Translations under genes and position numbers: made by a program
NCBI GenBank assembly: GCA_964019135.1
Contig: OZ025258.1
Coordinates: forward strand, 12,927,771-12,991,770
Length of the DNA: 64,000 nucleotides
DNA from: Arenicola marina
Taxonomy: Eukaryota; Annelida; Polychaeta; Arenicolidae
Direction of reading: 5' to 3'
Part shown: positions 46,501 through 58,500 of the stretch, piece after piece
Position numbering within the stretch: position 1 is the first letter of the stretch
Layout: every line of letters starts with the position of its first letter
The notes under the pieces: model-generated
Databases searched by the model: none
What the model saw: only the letters and a program-made list of their open reading frames with translations
Told to the model about the DNA's origin: nothing

Positions 46501-49500
46501 GATCGACGATGAAGTTCTGCCTACATTCGATGAGACACGCCGGCACAGAGTACTCCTCGTAGAAGACGAGGCGGGCGCTGGAGTCACACTTACCGTGTGG
46601 CGGGGGCAGATTGTTCACCTGTTGGAGTAGAGAGGATTGGCCTGCGTCAGAAATATTATGTAAGTCCTGTTAAATAAGGAAGATCATTCACTTGTTGAAC
46701 CCTGATGGCGGCGCAGACCTGCTCCCGAAAGATTATTGACCGGAGGAGCTCTTACTTTAAACGTGGGACGCCATCAAAGGCGGATTCAGGTGGGTGTTTC
46801 CCAGGGGTCCGGACCCCCAAACCCGCATTTTGAGAAAGGATTTCACAAAATTAAGGTCGTCTGAGGAGTGGAGCCCCCCTTTTTTGAGGAAAGACGCTAT
46901 CTGAGGCGTCGCTATCCCCCCCCCCTCGGTCGCAAGTTTTCCGTGGACCCTCCCCCCCCCCCCCCGGTCGTCAGAAAATAGTTGGATCCCGCGGTCGCAA
47001 TTTTGTTCAGAGCCCCACCCCCGCTCCCACTTTGCCAAGTTTCAATGGACCCCCCTTTTCAAATTTCCGCGATCCGCCCCTGGCTATAACGCCTGAATAA
47101 TGCATAGTGATATATACTAATGCTTTTACCAGAAAACCCGCGATTTTCCCGTGGTATACCCATCTATTTTCGAAGGAGAGATTCAGCGAGCGGCTACCGG
47201 TCCATATCCGGTGAATAATATTATATTTTCATTATCATATATACATATATCTCCTCAGCTCATGTCATTTTATCATCGTCGGTCAATAGCACTTCTCAAT
47301 AGCACTTGTGTTAATGTTTATTGTTGACTTTTACATACCGACATTAAATACAATTTTATCTTATCTAATCTTACCTCTTATTTCAACTTTCTGATAATTG
47401 TATTTTACCGACGTTACATACTTCCCAAATCTCACATCGTCAATCACAGACCCAATTATGTGTATGTATCAAATGCAAAAGACACGAACAAGTCGTCGTA
47501 CCTGCAATATGGTGGCGCCGACAAATGCATGTGACCCCGGTGGGATGGCCTGCCCCAGATCCCGCACCAATGGGATTTCCTTGGTGTCGTGGATAAGGAT
47601 CTTGATACCGGCCCCCGGGTTGGGGCCCTTCATGTACTCATACTGCTCAATGTTCAGCGTCAGCCGCAGACCTCGGTCAGCTCCTGGATGTTAAATATTC
47701 GTTGGTTGTATATTCAGGACGCTTTAGCCACTTTTACCCCCCTACTCTTTGCGAAGAAGGACATGGAATCTTTATCCTGCGACCACACAGGCATGGCCGC
47801 AGCAGGGCTCGAACCACCGATCCACGTGCCGTTAGGCACTCAGGTGGCCAGAACACTAAAAGGCGAGCGCTCTAACCCAGTGAGCTATCGGCGCGGCCCC
47901 TATTAAATATTGGTGTTTCAGGTCAGTGTTGTGCATATGGAGGTAAAATGGACGAACACAATGGGGAATAATCGAAATTTCATTTTCGGTGCCGAGCCCC
48001 GTAGAAACCGCCTGTAACAGTGAAGCTCTCTGGTGAAAAAACACCCTTGCGAAACAACTACAAGAGTATGTCCGCTGCGCAAGGATGACTTGGAATCTAT
48101 CGACCAGTAGAGGACAGCTTTGAACCATAAGGTATACGGAATTGGGCAATGATTTGAAAATAATTAAACCTCCCCCACTGAGTTACGTGACAATGAAATT
48201 TGGTTACATATGGCATGCCCCAAATGCTGTTTACAGATTTTGAATTGTTGATATGCAGGTCAACCGCTTACCAACTGAGCTAAGGATGCTTGTGACGGCA
48301 ACGCGTAACTCCCCGCTCCTTGCGCAGAAAGACATGGGTTCGTAGGCCTATATCGGGCACAACCCAACACACAAAGGTGAAATACGCCCAACACGCTATC
48401 CACTAGACCATGAGGCGACCTCCCTCCACCCCCAACTCACTTCCCACGTGAGGATGAAAGGCTGTCAGGCTGCCCCCCACCCCACCACCCCCCTCCCCCC
48501 GCCCAACGCCCGACCCCACGCATCCATCCTTACCTGTTGTCGTGACGGACCGTGGCTTGCTGCCATTCAGCGCGCTGTTGAATGTGTAACAATAGCCGTA
48601 ATTGGTGAGGCTGGCGTGGAAGTCATCCGGACCGCACTCCCCCTCCAGCCAGTGACAGCTGAAAGGCCGTAAGTACCGCCATTGTTTCTGGGTTGCAAAC
48701 GGGCTTTGTGGCCTCTGAATAAGACTTCTGCTCGGACATGTCACCGGACATCCTCCGGTTGGGCTTCTTTATTTTATGAGGCTTGAGGTGGTACTCATGC
48801 ACTCGGCGTAGTGAGCTCCCAGAGTAGGACGTGCAATACAGGCAACTAAGGCTACAGCGTGCGTACATGAATTGCATATAGTTAACCAAGAGAAGACATT
48901 CGTTATACACATATCGACATGGGTCAATCTTTACGTCCGAAGGCCATTCCACATCACCCGCAGTAATATCAATATATCGATATATATAGTTATAATTAAT
49001 AATGGAAAATTAAAGTAATCAGAATAAAGGCAACCATGGGCGCAGTTAAATAATACACAGCGGGAAATTAAATCTTAAATATTAAATGCGGTCCTAACTT
49101 GACGATCATATCTTCTTTCTTGTGTGAGGCAGTCTCGTAGATGTCCGACAAGGTCACGTGATCGGCCCCATACCTCCGTCAAGTTGATGCCTCCTTTGCC
49201 AAATCTCGTGTAGAAATCGCGCACTAAGAGGTAATTCCCGAGACCCGCCATGGATGTTATTCTAAGAAAAAACAAAGAATGAAAAAAACCGGATCACTTA
49301 TATTAATAATCAACAATTTACGTTGATATGGCAGTTTAATAATGCTCTGCAGAACCACATTTCTTTTTCCAATTAAGAAAATGTCAAACTTGAGGTCAAA
49401 GAAATAGGGTTATTCGGGATATCACCGCCACGAACGTGATTGGTTTTAGATGTTTGTCTTTCGTACGACATTCTTTTGGTATCTTATGGCTTCTTACATC

Positions 49501-50104
49501 ACGTGAAACCTTTCGTGGTGTATTTTTGTTTTCTTTTCTTTTCTATAAGATCTTTATACACGGACAACAACATAGCTGTTGATTAATTAACAAATTAAAT
49601 TGACATAACACTACAAGGTAACGACGTTGTTTGGCATTCTGTCCTTAACCCGTATACGATTATTAAACTGTTCGATCTTCCATAAATATAGCGCAGAGGT
49701 GATGTACTTATGTCCTTACCTTGTTGTCATTGTTGGCCGAATAAAATGTTCCTGTCATTATTCACTTTGTTTGACAATCATATTGTCGTCGCCTTAGTTT
49801 GATGTAACATTACGCCACTTGTCAAAGTCGAACTGATCTCGGGACTTGAGTGGGCTATTATGGATGTTTATGGTCTAGCTAAGCTGAGCTAGGCACAACC
49901 GGAAGAACGTACGGAATGACATGAAGACGACCTTACCGGAAATCGTTCTGATTGCAGATGGTCACGGCGGGAAACGTGATGGTTGTGTTGTAGTTAATCT
50001 TGACGTTGACTGTCACCGGATGAGACCAGAAGTACATGACGTTGCGGATGAGCTGCTGACTGAACAAAGCTATGCTTCCAATGACTATCAACACCCAGAT
50101 GACT
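40448..50104 (-). CDS. DEG/ENaC (ASC-family) Na+ channel with giant extracellular insertion, 10 exons, N-terminus missing
   Basis: Exons in gene order: 50104-49937, 49261-49174, 48687-48534, 47683-47502, 46618-46459, 44671-44615, 44321-43015, 42264-41927, 41526-41435, 40590-40448. All have GT-AG borders with agreeing phases, giving 895 residues plus stop after the opening split codon. Landmarks: TM1 (VIWVLIVIGSIALF); post-TM1 block FPAVTICNQNDFR; finger start CHW..GEC and YGYCYTFNS; palm GLRLTLNIEQYEY, AGIKILIHD and AIPPGSHAFV; thumb cysteines CLIEC, CGC, CTLAEYQGC and CNCSIPC; TM2 DIGGSMGLFIGASVITVFE with the GAS selectivity filter. These channels are trimers that pass Na+ in response to acid, peptides or force. 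Between CNCSIPC and the last palm strands lie about 500 extra residues. The first exon(s), with the cytosolic HG gating motif, were not found. Confidence 0.93.
40655..40905. repeat. About 45-bp tandem repeat in the last DEG/ENaC intron
   Basis: Units of 'tgtcgctttttcagatcctc' plus 'agtgtcgNaatttgggtg' repeat with variation, starting 65 bp upstream of the TM2 exon acceptor. A G run of more than ten bases (40643 on) sits between. Confidence 0.75.
41435..41526 (-). CDS. DEG/ENaC exon 9 (last palm strands)
   Basis: Acceptor ttgttggcag, donor gtaagt. QNFMEVDVFMKELSYEEIDQ matches the family's pre-TM2 strand pattern. Confidence 0.92.
41927..42264 (-). CDS. DEG/ENaC exon 8 (second part of the insertion)
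   Basis: Acceptor tattcccccag, donor gtaggg. 112 codons, largely helical in appearance, with N-glycosylation sequons GNETL and LNDTY and no cysteine. It matches no DEG/ENaC block I know. Confidence 0.85.
42430..42680 (-). repeat. Diverged 'tagttNgta' repeat in the intron between the insertion exons
   Basis: Many irregular copies of 'tagttt/tagtag'; one segment, 'aaggtccgcagtagtttata', is present twice in tandem (about 42546 and 42572). Confidence 0.5.
43015..44321 (-). CDS. DEG/ENaC exon 7, 1307 nt (thumb end plus giant insertion)
   Basis: Acceptor gctttattttttag, donor gtaacc after CTPFYAQ-type coding. It opens with EEFNQLKEPCNCSIPC, the normal thumb end, then continues for about 400 residues with alternating charged and aliphatic residues typical of helix bundles (for example DNLKTALDEMKERANFHRK). 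It has NES, NVT and NHT glycosylation sequons and only two further cysteines. Confidence 0.9.
44615..44671 (-). CDS. DEG/ENaC exon 6, 57-nt exon
   Basis: Acceptor tcacacttttag, donor gtctgt, phase 1 on both sides. Encodes EPSVCTLAEYQGCFLSAT, the C-x8-C thumb segment expected between CGC...YM and C.C..PC. Confidence 0.88.
45371..46130 (+). mobile_element. TIR element (type copy) in a DEG/ENaC intron
   Basis: The ends 'tagtgctgtacagt' (45371-45384) and 'actgtacagcccta' (46117-46130) are inverted repeats with one mismatch. The interior matches 12655-14365. No transposase is visible, so it is probably non-autonomous. Superfamily not assigned. Confidence 0.68.
46377..46406. repeat. (TA)n microsatellite
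   Basis: About 14 TA units, about 55 bp inside the intron after the donor of DEG/ENaC exon 5. Confidence 0.9.
46459..46618 (-). CDS. DEG/ENaC exon 5 (thumb, first cysteines)
   Basis: Acceptor ctactccaacag, donor gtgagt. Encodes NNLPPPHGKC...EEYSVPACLIECRQNFIVDRCGCRDVYM. Confidence 0.92.
47502..47683 (-). CDS. DEG/ENaC exon 4 (upper palm)
   Basis: Acceptor tttaacatccag, donor gtacga. Encodes GLRLTLNIEQYEYMKG, AGIKILIHDTKEIPLV and AIPPGSHAFVGATILQ. Confidence 0.93.
47700..47902 (-). mobile_element. tRNA-derived SINE abutting a DEG/ENaC splice acceptor
   Basis: Same family as 5607-5826 in opposite orientation, with an A-box-like 'tagctcactgg', the B box GGTTCGAGCCC, and the tail 'cctgaatatacaaccaac'. 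A 9-bp repeat 'ttaaatatt' flanks it at 47691-47699 and 47903-47911. Its 3' end lies 15 bp before the splice acceptor dinucleotide of exon 4. Confidence 0.82.
48225..48425 (-). mobile_element. tRNA-derived SINE remnants in a DEG/ENaC intron
   Basis: Two tRNA 5'-half-like segments on the reverse strand: 'cgcctcatggtctagtggat' (near 48416) and 'cttagctcagttggtaagcg' (near 48288). A core resembling the other SINEs ('gcgcagaaagacatgg') lies between them. Boundaries are uncertain. Confidence 0.5.
48534..48687 (-). CDS. DEG/ENaC exon 3 (finger start)
   Basis: Donor gtaagg. Encodes CHWLEGECGPDDF and TNYGYCYTFNS. The acceptor at 48688 (gcaacccag) gives phase 0 and joins directly to exon 2. A stronger-looking acceptor (ggcctttcag, exon start 48658) would need an extra unseen exon to keep the frame. 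Confidence 0.85.
49174..49261 (-). CDS. DEG/ENaC exon 2
   Basis: Acceptor gttttttcttag, donor gtatgg. Encodes ITSMAGLGNYLLVRDFYTR and a GINLTE end containing a glycosylation sequon. Confidence 0.85.
49937..50104 (-). CDS. DEG/ENaC exon with TM1 (first exon seen)
   Basis: Acceptor tttcctcattacag, donor gtaagg. Starts with the third base of a split codon, so an upstream coding exon must exist. Encodes TM1 and FPAVTICNQNDFR. The in-frame ATG further upstream, at 50190, lies in the intron. Confidence 0.92.
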
Positions 50105-51053
50105 CTGTAATGAGGAAACACAAACATTACATTCAGATATCGTGCATCTATCTTGACCACACTGGCACCTAAATCTTGCAAATAGGCCATGCAATGTTAT
50201 TTGTAGGGGACTTTTTTATACAATAGGAATGGCTGAATGGAGCCGAATAGAAAGCCCGACACGTTGGATAACACATGTCCCATATGCAGGTGCCAGACTT
50301 GCAGTCCATGACATATACGTATATGGCGTATATATGTAGAATTGAAGCGCGAAGAATAGCGAAATATCCTGCGGTCTGGTAGGATAATACTGTATCAAGT
50401 GTGGCTAAAACAGATCAAGATGGCAATGTGAGAAAGGAGGGAACAATGAAACATTTAACATGTATGCATGTATTACCATGCAATTAAATCCCATGGCAAA
50501 TACTTATATAAACCTAAGCTGATTATTCGTTTGGTTACATCCTGAGATGACAATAACGTTAATGATGAATAGACATGAAGATTAAAAACGATGGCGTAAC
50601 CTTTCTTTCCGTTGATTGATGGCTCCATTAACTATTGCTTCACCTTGCTACCAAGAACTTTACTTATAACAAACGATGTCGCAGTTGAAGCCTTAACGAC
50701 ATGATGGAAGATGTTTCTTTATGGCGAATTCTGTATAGCGACTTATAATAATATATATATAAACCCCAATGTATTGAAAAAAAACAAAAAAACAATATAT
50801 ACTTTTTTTCGTGCATGCCGTCTCGGAGTGCAGGCCCCGGAATTTTAAGTAGTTTCCGATTGTGGCGAGGTTACTCGTCTTGGCCAACCATCCCCCCCCC
50901 CTCCTCCACCCCCAACCCCCACGTTGTGCAAATTGCCATGAATATAATGCCAGCAACAGCAACTGATCTTCTATAAAGAGAGATTCAACGCCCGGATTAG
51001 AAGCTGAATGGTTAAAGCTGCTCATATGGCCATTTCTTCCTTTAATCAGTTTA
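50105..51053. other. Intron or upstream sequence of the DEG/ENaC gene
   Basis: No exon is recognised. The missing N-terminal exon, expected to carry a His-Gly motif and end two bases into a codon, is not visible here. Confidence 0.4.
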
Positions 51054-54000
51054 AATCAGGCATTATTGTCTTTATTACAGGAAGACAATTGTGTCTATCA
51101 GACTGGTAGAGATAGTGGCGTTGTTCTGTACTTCATCATTATTGTCAACGTCAATTGTGGGTATTGTTGCCGGTTTTATGCCACTTAAAGTAAGGGTATG
51201 CCTACAGTTCTTAAACAGTTAACACTGAACCAGGTCGAACCACAAAGACGTCCAGGTAATATCAGCGAAACGATCTGTTTATCAGAAATGCACTAGTCGT
51301 GGGCAGAACGGGTTTGAAAGAGCGACCACGGGAAGCCACATGTGTGAATGATAGGATCCACCATGCACTGTCACGTGGTTATAAACCCTATAGAATACGC
51401 GAACAGAGGAACGCCGCTCGCAGGAAATGGCGTTTAATTTTTTGCCATTTGTATCAGATGACGCAACACAGGCTTTGTGATACCCAGATGAGAAATGATA
51501 ATATGCTGGGTGTATTACATAACATTCAATAGAACGATCCGATTTATGACCGTTGGCACGCTAACAGGACGTGGAAGTAGCTGCATCGTAGTTGTAAAAC
51601 CCGGCTTCACATGACACAAAGGGAACCCCCAACATGTTGCAATTGTGGTAAATACGGCGGACGCCCCAACATATCGCACTGTGGTAGATTTCACGAACGC
51701 AGTTTAACCGACACACAGGGCTTAGTCGACTACAGTTACCATGTAAAGGATGGGCGATTTTGGTCGACTAAGCCCCGTAGCCAGCTAAACCGCGTTTGTG
51801 AAATAGGCCCGTGATAGTAAAATGCAACATGTCTTGATACGTAACCTGCGGACCCCCAAACATATTGATCGTAAATACAACATGTTTCGATATGTAACCT
51901 GCGAACCCCCGGTACTCTTAGGTACCGATCTCAGTACATTCACTTTCTTGCCAATCGCATTTTTGTTGCCTCAACCTTATACAAGATTACATCATATGTT
52001 GGTTCGACATTATCTCTTGCGCAAGCCGAATTTTTAACTCCGCACTTTAGTGGGATAGACAGCTAAATCTTATCTGTGCTCTTACCGTGCTCTCGCTTGA
52101 TGCATCCTTTGAAGATACATCTTCGTTGAGACACAATTTACTGTCAAACCAATGTCCAATGGGGTATGTTGGCAAACTAATTGAATTCTGAGCGTCTTAG
52201 AGACATTAATCTGTCTCTACGCAAGAGATAATAATCAGATTAATGGGGGTTCAATCTTATATATAGCAGTTGATAGGTTCTCGCTGCGTCCGTTAGGCGG
52301 CTGATCAGTTGTCCGAAGTACAAGAACCTGGTGGTGGTGGTGGTGGAGAAGGCGGGGAGAGGGGGAGGGGGGGGGGGGGGTCGTGGAGACACTGTTATGA
52401 CTGGTAGTTCAATGTACTCATTTGCTTCTTGATAACGTTTCGTGGCGACCAAGTGGCGTATCCCCTGCTTTGGTAATTCGTTATCAATTGATCATCTTGG
52501 ATTGCGGACATACTTTTTCCTTTTACTGAGTTCGAATTTCCATACACCCTAACTTTTCAAGTCGAGTAGATTCGCTTCTGATGAATGATATCATGACCGA
52601 AATTTAGGCCCTTTATTAAATATGAACTTCTTGATATGCATGAAGTGCATTCTAGTCTGTTGCTCGATATCATTCAAGACGAGGCACTTTTCAACGGACC
52701 TTGTTGATTGCATCAGTTTGTCATAATTCATATGATGTGTTTTGTGGGTGATCTGGGTCATACGTTCTTTCTTAATTGCAATTGTGTAGCGGTGACCGTT
52801 AACATCGCTAAGGACGTTGTTTTGCAAGTTAAAGAAATACCCCAATAAGCTTGAAACCTTATTAGCTACTAGAATAATTCCGGTCATTTACATGGGTATG
52901 GGAGATATTTAAAACTTGTGAAGAAATAATAAATATTTGAATTAAATTTGAGTTATGTATTTAGAGTAACAGTTATTAATACATGTGTCTAGCGCTGACA
53001 AAAGCGGCACAGCGCGGCACCTCTAATCATAAAACTAAAGCGTCCCGGTGACAGGATGCGGTCGTCAATTCAGATATCAGAGTTGCAATCATGCCCGAAA
53101 AAAATGGTCCGGATTTCTGTTTCACTCGTCGCCTCTATCGAATATGGAAAATAACAAGTTTGTTTTTGAAATTCTCCATCGCCAAATGTACGTCTATCTA
53201 AAGTTCACACTTATCGCAATGCAATAATACGTAGTATCGTTTCATCAGTCAATCAATTCTATTGCCAGCCCCGGAGCAAACCGGTAAAACATATTTCTAA
53301 GCCAGGATATTGCATGGATAATTATTTTGTATCAATACCAATACCACTACGAGTTTTAGCGTTGGGAAGATAGGCCGACATACAAATGTCACAGTTAGGT
53401 CATGCTCTCCGAGTCGCTCTGATGGTGGAAGTTGATGTAACGACCAACTCCCAAAAGGGAGTTCCCAACACACAATCACAGACAAAGGTCTCCCCGGGGA
53501 GGCAGCTGTCTCCATGGGTACAAAGGGGATGTCTCAATCAAGACTGCCGTAACAGGGGTCAGACGGGGTGCGGTAAAGCAATTTCGCATCGGGATTGTCG
53601 TTAATTTGGACAGCACAATATCGGTATTATCAACGGGATAAGTCAGGGAAGGAGATAAAATCATCCCCGAGGAACAAAGCGGGTTGCTCATCAATAAGTG
53701 CTGAGTTCGTGGCCCAGGATGATATTCTAGATCCTATCCAGAACACGCTATGCTTTTTACCCGGGCATTGTTAAAGTTTTATATCTGTGCAACAAATAAA
53801 TATCTTGTTTGACGTGTAGGAATTATTAATGTAATGCCATTTATAATGGTGAAGGCACAATGCTCCGCCGTGGGGCTCGTGTGGTCAGCATTCATACAGA
53901 CAGTGTGTGAGATCTGTAATGGCGAGTGGGAGAGAAGGGCGAAGGGGGTGGGGGGGGGGTGACCCAATATCAATGGACGTTACCCGTATGCGATGACGAT

Positions 54001-55515
54001 TCAACTGAGTATTTACCCCCATTGTGTTTTATCTGTTAGGAAAGAAGCAATTCCCTTGGGTAGAATTGCTTCTTTCCTAACAGATAAAACACATATTTAT
54101 AGTTTCAAGTAGCGAATACTTCCATAGTTATGAGATATCAATTATTTTTAGACACATATATATACCCAAGAAAATACCAACTACATTGTAATTTGATCAT
54201 CATTTCGCTATTAAAAATGTGTACACAATTATAAGGCAAATGCATGAGCGACGAGATGGGAATAACATAACTTTACAAGTAAAAACAAACAACGCCATTG
54301 TTTAAGTATTCAAGACAGGGACAAAATGCCTTAGTCAGTAGGGCGACTTGCCAAGACCTATGTATAACAAACCCGCAGACGGGCTTAATCCGGGACAAAC
54401 TTAGTCCGTTTTCCGGCATACAACCCTTAACCACTTTGTACGGAAATTCCGTGTATAGTGCAACTACGTCATGATGTGGATCATATTTATTCCCCCCCCC
54501 ATCTCCCCACCCCCTCTCCCTGTCCCCTCCGATCGCCGATTATTTATGCCAAGTGAACTTACATCATTATCTTCTGAGTTATTTAGTAGTTATGCACGTT
54601 ACTGCCATGCGATGTCTTCCCATGTCTTCCGCTTGGGAGTGTGTGTGGGTGTGAATGACATGGGGTGGGGGGGGGGGGTGGCAGGGTACACCACCTGGTG
54701 CATTAAACAGTGGGTGCCACGCCACAACAACTTAAGCTCATGTTAATCGTCTGTGTTTCCACGCTTATATAATGGAGCTATAACGCCCCATGCAGATAGT
54801 AGAAGGGAATACTTTTTCCCCTTGTTTTCGCACATGCCGATTTAAATTCTGGGAGCGACAAATATGACGTCAAAGGGAAATACAAACGCATGTGCTTTTG
54901 CAGTGAGACTCAGATTCTCTCTGCTCATTGGCTTGAAATCAGAGAAAAGCACCCAACCATGAGAACAATACACGCCCTCGACAACAGATGCCTACGCATT
55001 GCATCAATGCTGACCTGTCAATCTTGTGACATCACTGGGGGATTTCTAAATAACGTTCAGATGCAATGATCCCAGAATTAAACCCGCCGGAAACTTTTGA
55101 GGCTTTGCCGAACGGGTTTATAATGATATCGTGGAATAAAACACTTTTAAATCCCATTAAAACAAATCCTTCATGGTTTGTCTTCCCTGAACAAAGTTAA
55201 CTCTGCGCTAAACAAAATCGTGGCACGCACACTTTAATCACAATAACACAATGCATAGGCAAGCAAGCCACTCATTAGCATGCGTTGTCACGGAAATTAC
55301 CAGCCATGGCCAATAGTTTGTGTGGACAGCAGTGGGCGAAGCGATCCCTGTCAACTTACTGAATGTACCCCAGATTAACGCAAGGCAATGAAATTACACT
55401 AATTGACTTTTGCCTGAGCCTCGTGAGGGAGAACCCATAATCTCCGCTATGGTGGTCCGTCTGGCAAAAGCTTCGCATATGTGCCTACTCGGAAAGAGAA
55501 CAGGGTGGGCCACCC
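51054..55515 (+). repeat. Segmental duplication, copy A
   Basis: Nearly identical over long tracts to 60001-64000 in the same order and orientation. Copy A carries about 560 bp (roughly 51652-52215) that copy B lacks, and has a shorter GGT microsatellite and different G-run lengths. Only short frames occur, such as 51299-51532 (GRTGLKERPREATCVNDR), which is also present in copy B. No family was recognised. Confidence 0.92.
54024..54092. repeat. Perfect 30-bp-arm hairpin, copy A
   Basis: Arm 54024-54053 (starting gtgttttatctgttagg) is repeated inverted at 54063-54092 around a 9-base loop. The pairing is perfect, and the whole structure is retained in copy B at 62470-62538. Confidence 0.93.
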
Positions 55516-58500
55516 ATACAAATAGGCATTCACATCCCGGCCAAAGTCGAGAGACAACAGCGACCAGAAAGGAGCCTACTTGAAATAACGAGTCGCCAAA
55601 TTGAGGCTGTGTTAACGTGATAAGAAACGTGATTGTTGTCTTAAGAGACGCCGATCTATCTCAGGTTGACAATGGCGCCATCTACCCACAGTCGTTGAAC
55701 GAATACGAGGTGACGCCCAGTGCTAAATACATGAAAAAACCCAGATGGCCGACTGTAAGCAACTGTGAACATTCTCATGCTTGAAGTTTATTTTTCTTAC
55801 TAGACATATATTCTTATGTTGCAGCTCATACTCATTTTAAATTTTGATAAGTATACTGCTCAATGGAGCAGAGGTCACAATTAATGTATATTGAGGCGCA
55901 CGGAATCCACAACATATGACCTTATTATTGTGCAATTTACGCTTGCAGCCTATATGAATTGTGAGTGGCGTGTACTTGCCAGAACATCTCCAATTATCGC
56001 CCAATCACTCGGCGGCATGTGTTATTTGACCGACGCCTCGTATATTGTCAGCTGCCCGAGTCAAGTTGCACTAAAGTGTTGCGATCGATCAGAAATTATA
56101 AATGAAATGTGAAATTCACCCAGGCGGGAGATAGTCGATGAAATAGTGAACCCAGCTGGTACTTGGTACCCTGGGGTAAGTCATCCGCGATGTACCTGGT
56201 ATGGTTCAGCTTCAACATATAATTTAATTCAAACCACACGTGAACGGTTACGTGACATTCGAAGAGACGACTGATTGGCAGTTTCTGTATGATTTAATCA
56301 TCCAGCCCGGTATTTGTCTTGATGGGGCAATACGCCAATTTGGTATTGTTACGCATTCGTTTTTTTCGGTACTCCACGAGAAGGTAAGGATACCGGGGCA
56401 GACGTCATATCATTTTATCAGGAAGGCGATCAGATTTAACCTATTAAGTTATGATAAATGTTTTTTTAAGAAGTACCTTTACCTGTCAGTTTTAAAGGAA
56501 ATGGGATGTTTTATGATACATGTGTAATACATTTACAGTCCTTGAAATTGAATTCATTGTAACGTCACCGGTAGGCTGTTGTGTACCGTTTTTATGCTCT
56601 GCAGTTGAGCAAGGACTTAATTTGAACCAGACATCTGACGCTGAACATTCACTGTTTTCACATCCGAGCCCATTTGAAAAAATGTTTATAGCAATTCTGC
56701 CAGCATTATATGGCTTAATAGCTTCGAATTCTAGTTAGTTTCTTACGAGGTATAATGTCACAAAGGGTCGAAGCTGGTATACCTACCCTATGTGCCATCC
56801 AGATATACCGATAGTACCATATACCATCCCATCATATCCCTAGTGATGACAGCAAAGTACAAAGTACAAAGAAATACAGCAAACACGCCAGAAGCTGCTA
56901 AAAATTGCCGGAAAAATTATCAAACAGCTTTAAGACCATCATAAACTTCACCGGTGGCGATGACAGCAGTAATTGTAGTTCATTATGAAACATAGTCTAC
57001 ACCCTTTCATGTTTAAAGTTGCTAACTGTTATATGTAATTAATCTGATTTTTTCGAGAGTAATTAGCATTATGATGCTTCGTGTTGACTGAAGTGACCCC
57101 TAATTGTGGAAAATAGAGGAATATACGTATTTCGTCGATAAATGATAACATAATGTATGGAATAAAATCCCCGAACTAAAGTGCGTCAACGACCGATAGT
57201 AACACGAAGCTCAGTGAATGGAAAAGAGTCCCAATGGAGCCTCCGAAAAATCTATTCGTGTTGAGGATGACATGACTCATCACGAACGTTCTGGGAGACT
57301 GTTCGGGAAAATGTTGTGTTTCTTCATGGGGGCAATCGTGTCATTGGCTTCATTTTGATTTGTTTAGGCGGCCATGTTATTGTAAACACATCCGGGCAAT
57401 TCATGACGAAAGAGACAGCCGTACAGCGGCGCATCCTGGTGTGAGGAAGTAGGGTAGGTGACCTTTTGTCTCGCTGCGTGAAAACATACGCCAGCGTCAG
57501 CAATGTGTTTACGGACCACCCACGGTTTTTACAAAAAAATACATGTGACAACCAATGGCTCTGTTCTGGATGTCGCATCCAGAACATCTCATGCCCACGT
57601 CCACACACAGCTAGTCTCCTGTCGTCACTGGTCCTGCTACACCCCCTCACACCCACCTGCCAGTCGGACAGTTACACAGTGTCGTCCCCACTCGCCTGGA
57701 TGATGTCATGAAGTCGCTGTATCTATGGCTGGATTAATTGTGACGCCAAGGTAGTGGGTTTAAATTGGAGTGAGAGAGAATAAATAATATGATTATGTTG
57801 CCTACACCCATCATTATTTTTTTAGTTTACGTGCGCCGTTGGCATAGCGTAACCAAATGCCACAAGAGCGGAAGGACGTAAAAGCAGATCGTATTTTAAT
57901 TGTCGCATCCTTGCAAAAGTGTTACCAAAGTAGCCCACTAGATGGAAGGAAAAAACTACAAAAATTGTCAGCAGAGGCAGCGCAAGTGTTATACTGGTTC
58001 TTGTGGGTACTTATCTGTCAGAAATTGTGGACATCAACGACCATATCATAATGACAAGCGTCCAATTGTGTTCAGCATATGATAGATGAAAGTAAGAGGC
58101 AGACATTTTACTCTTTTGTCAACATTCTCCTCACAACAAGGCGATTGGATAAGAACTAGTGATGAAGCCAAATGAGACATATTTATCGCCACATTGAATT
58201 GTTGTGACGACAAGAAACCATCGCCATAAATGTCTGTTCAAAGATTCAAGATATGTATATGTATATATATATAGAAAAGTATATATCTAGCTTGCATCGC
58301 TCCCACAATCCACTGTGAACCGCAGGGGGATGGGGGCCGATCGTTCAACGGTTAAAGCAATAGTGAAATAATTTGGTTTCGAAAAGACACTAGGGTCACG
58401 TAGAAACTCACCAGTATGAGGTTCTGCTTTCACACTGTTATAATGCTGTTCATGCCGCAATATTGCATAAGACACATTTTAATTTGAAATTGTCTTTGAT

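Noticed and set aside
50105..50190. In-frame ATG at 50190 as start of the DEG/ENaC protein
   Set aside because: The segment ends in a good acceptor (tttcctcattacag) and lacks the family's N-terminal motif, so it reads as intron.
57503..57703. Frame with FYKKIHVTTNGSVLDV, faintly like a beta-trefoil (FGF or fascin) repeat
   Set aside because: Only one short motif, no second trefoil repeat and no clear splice sites.
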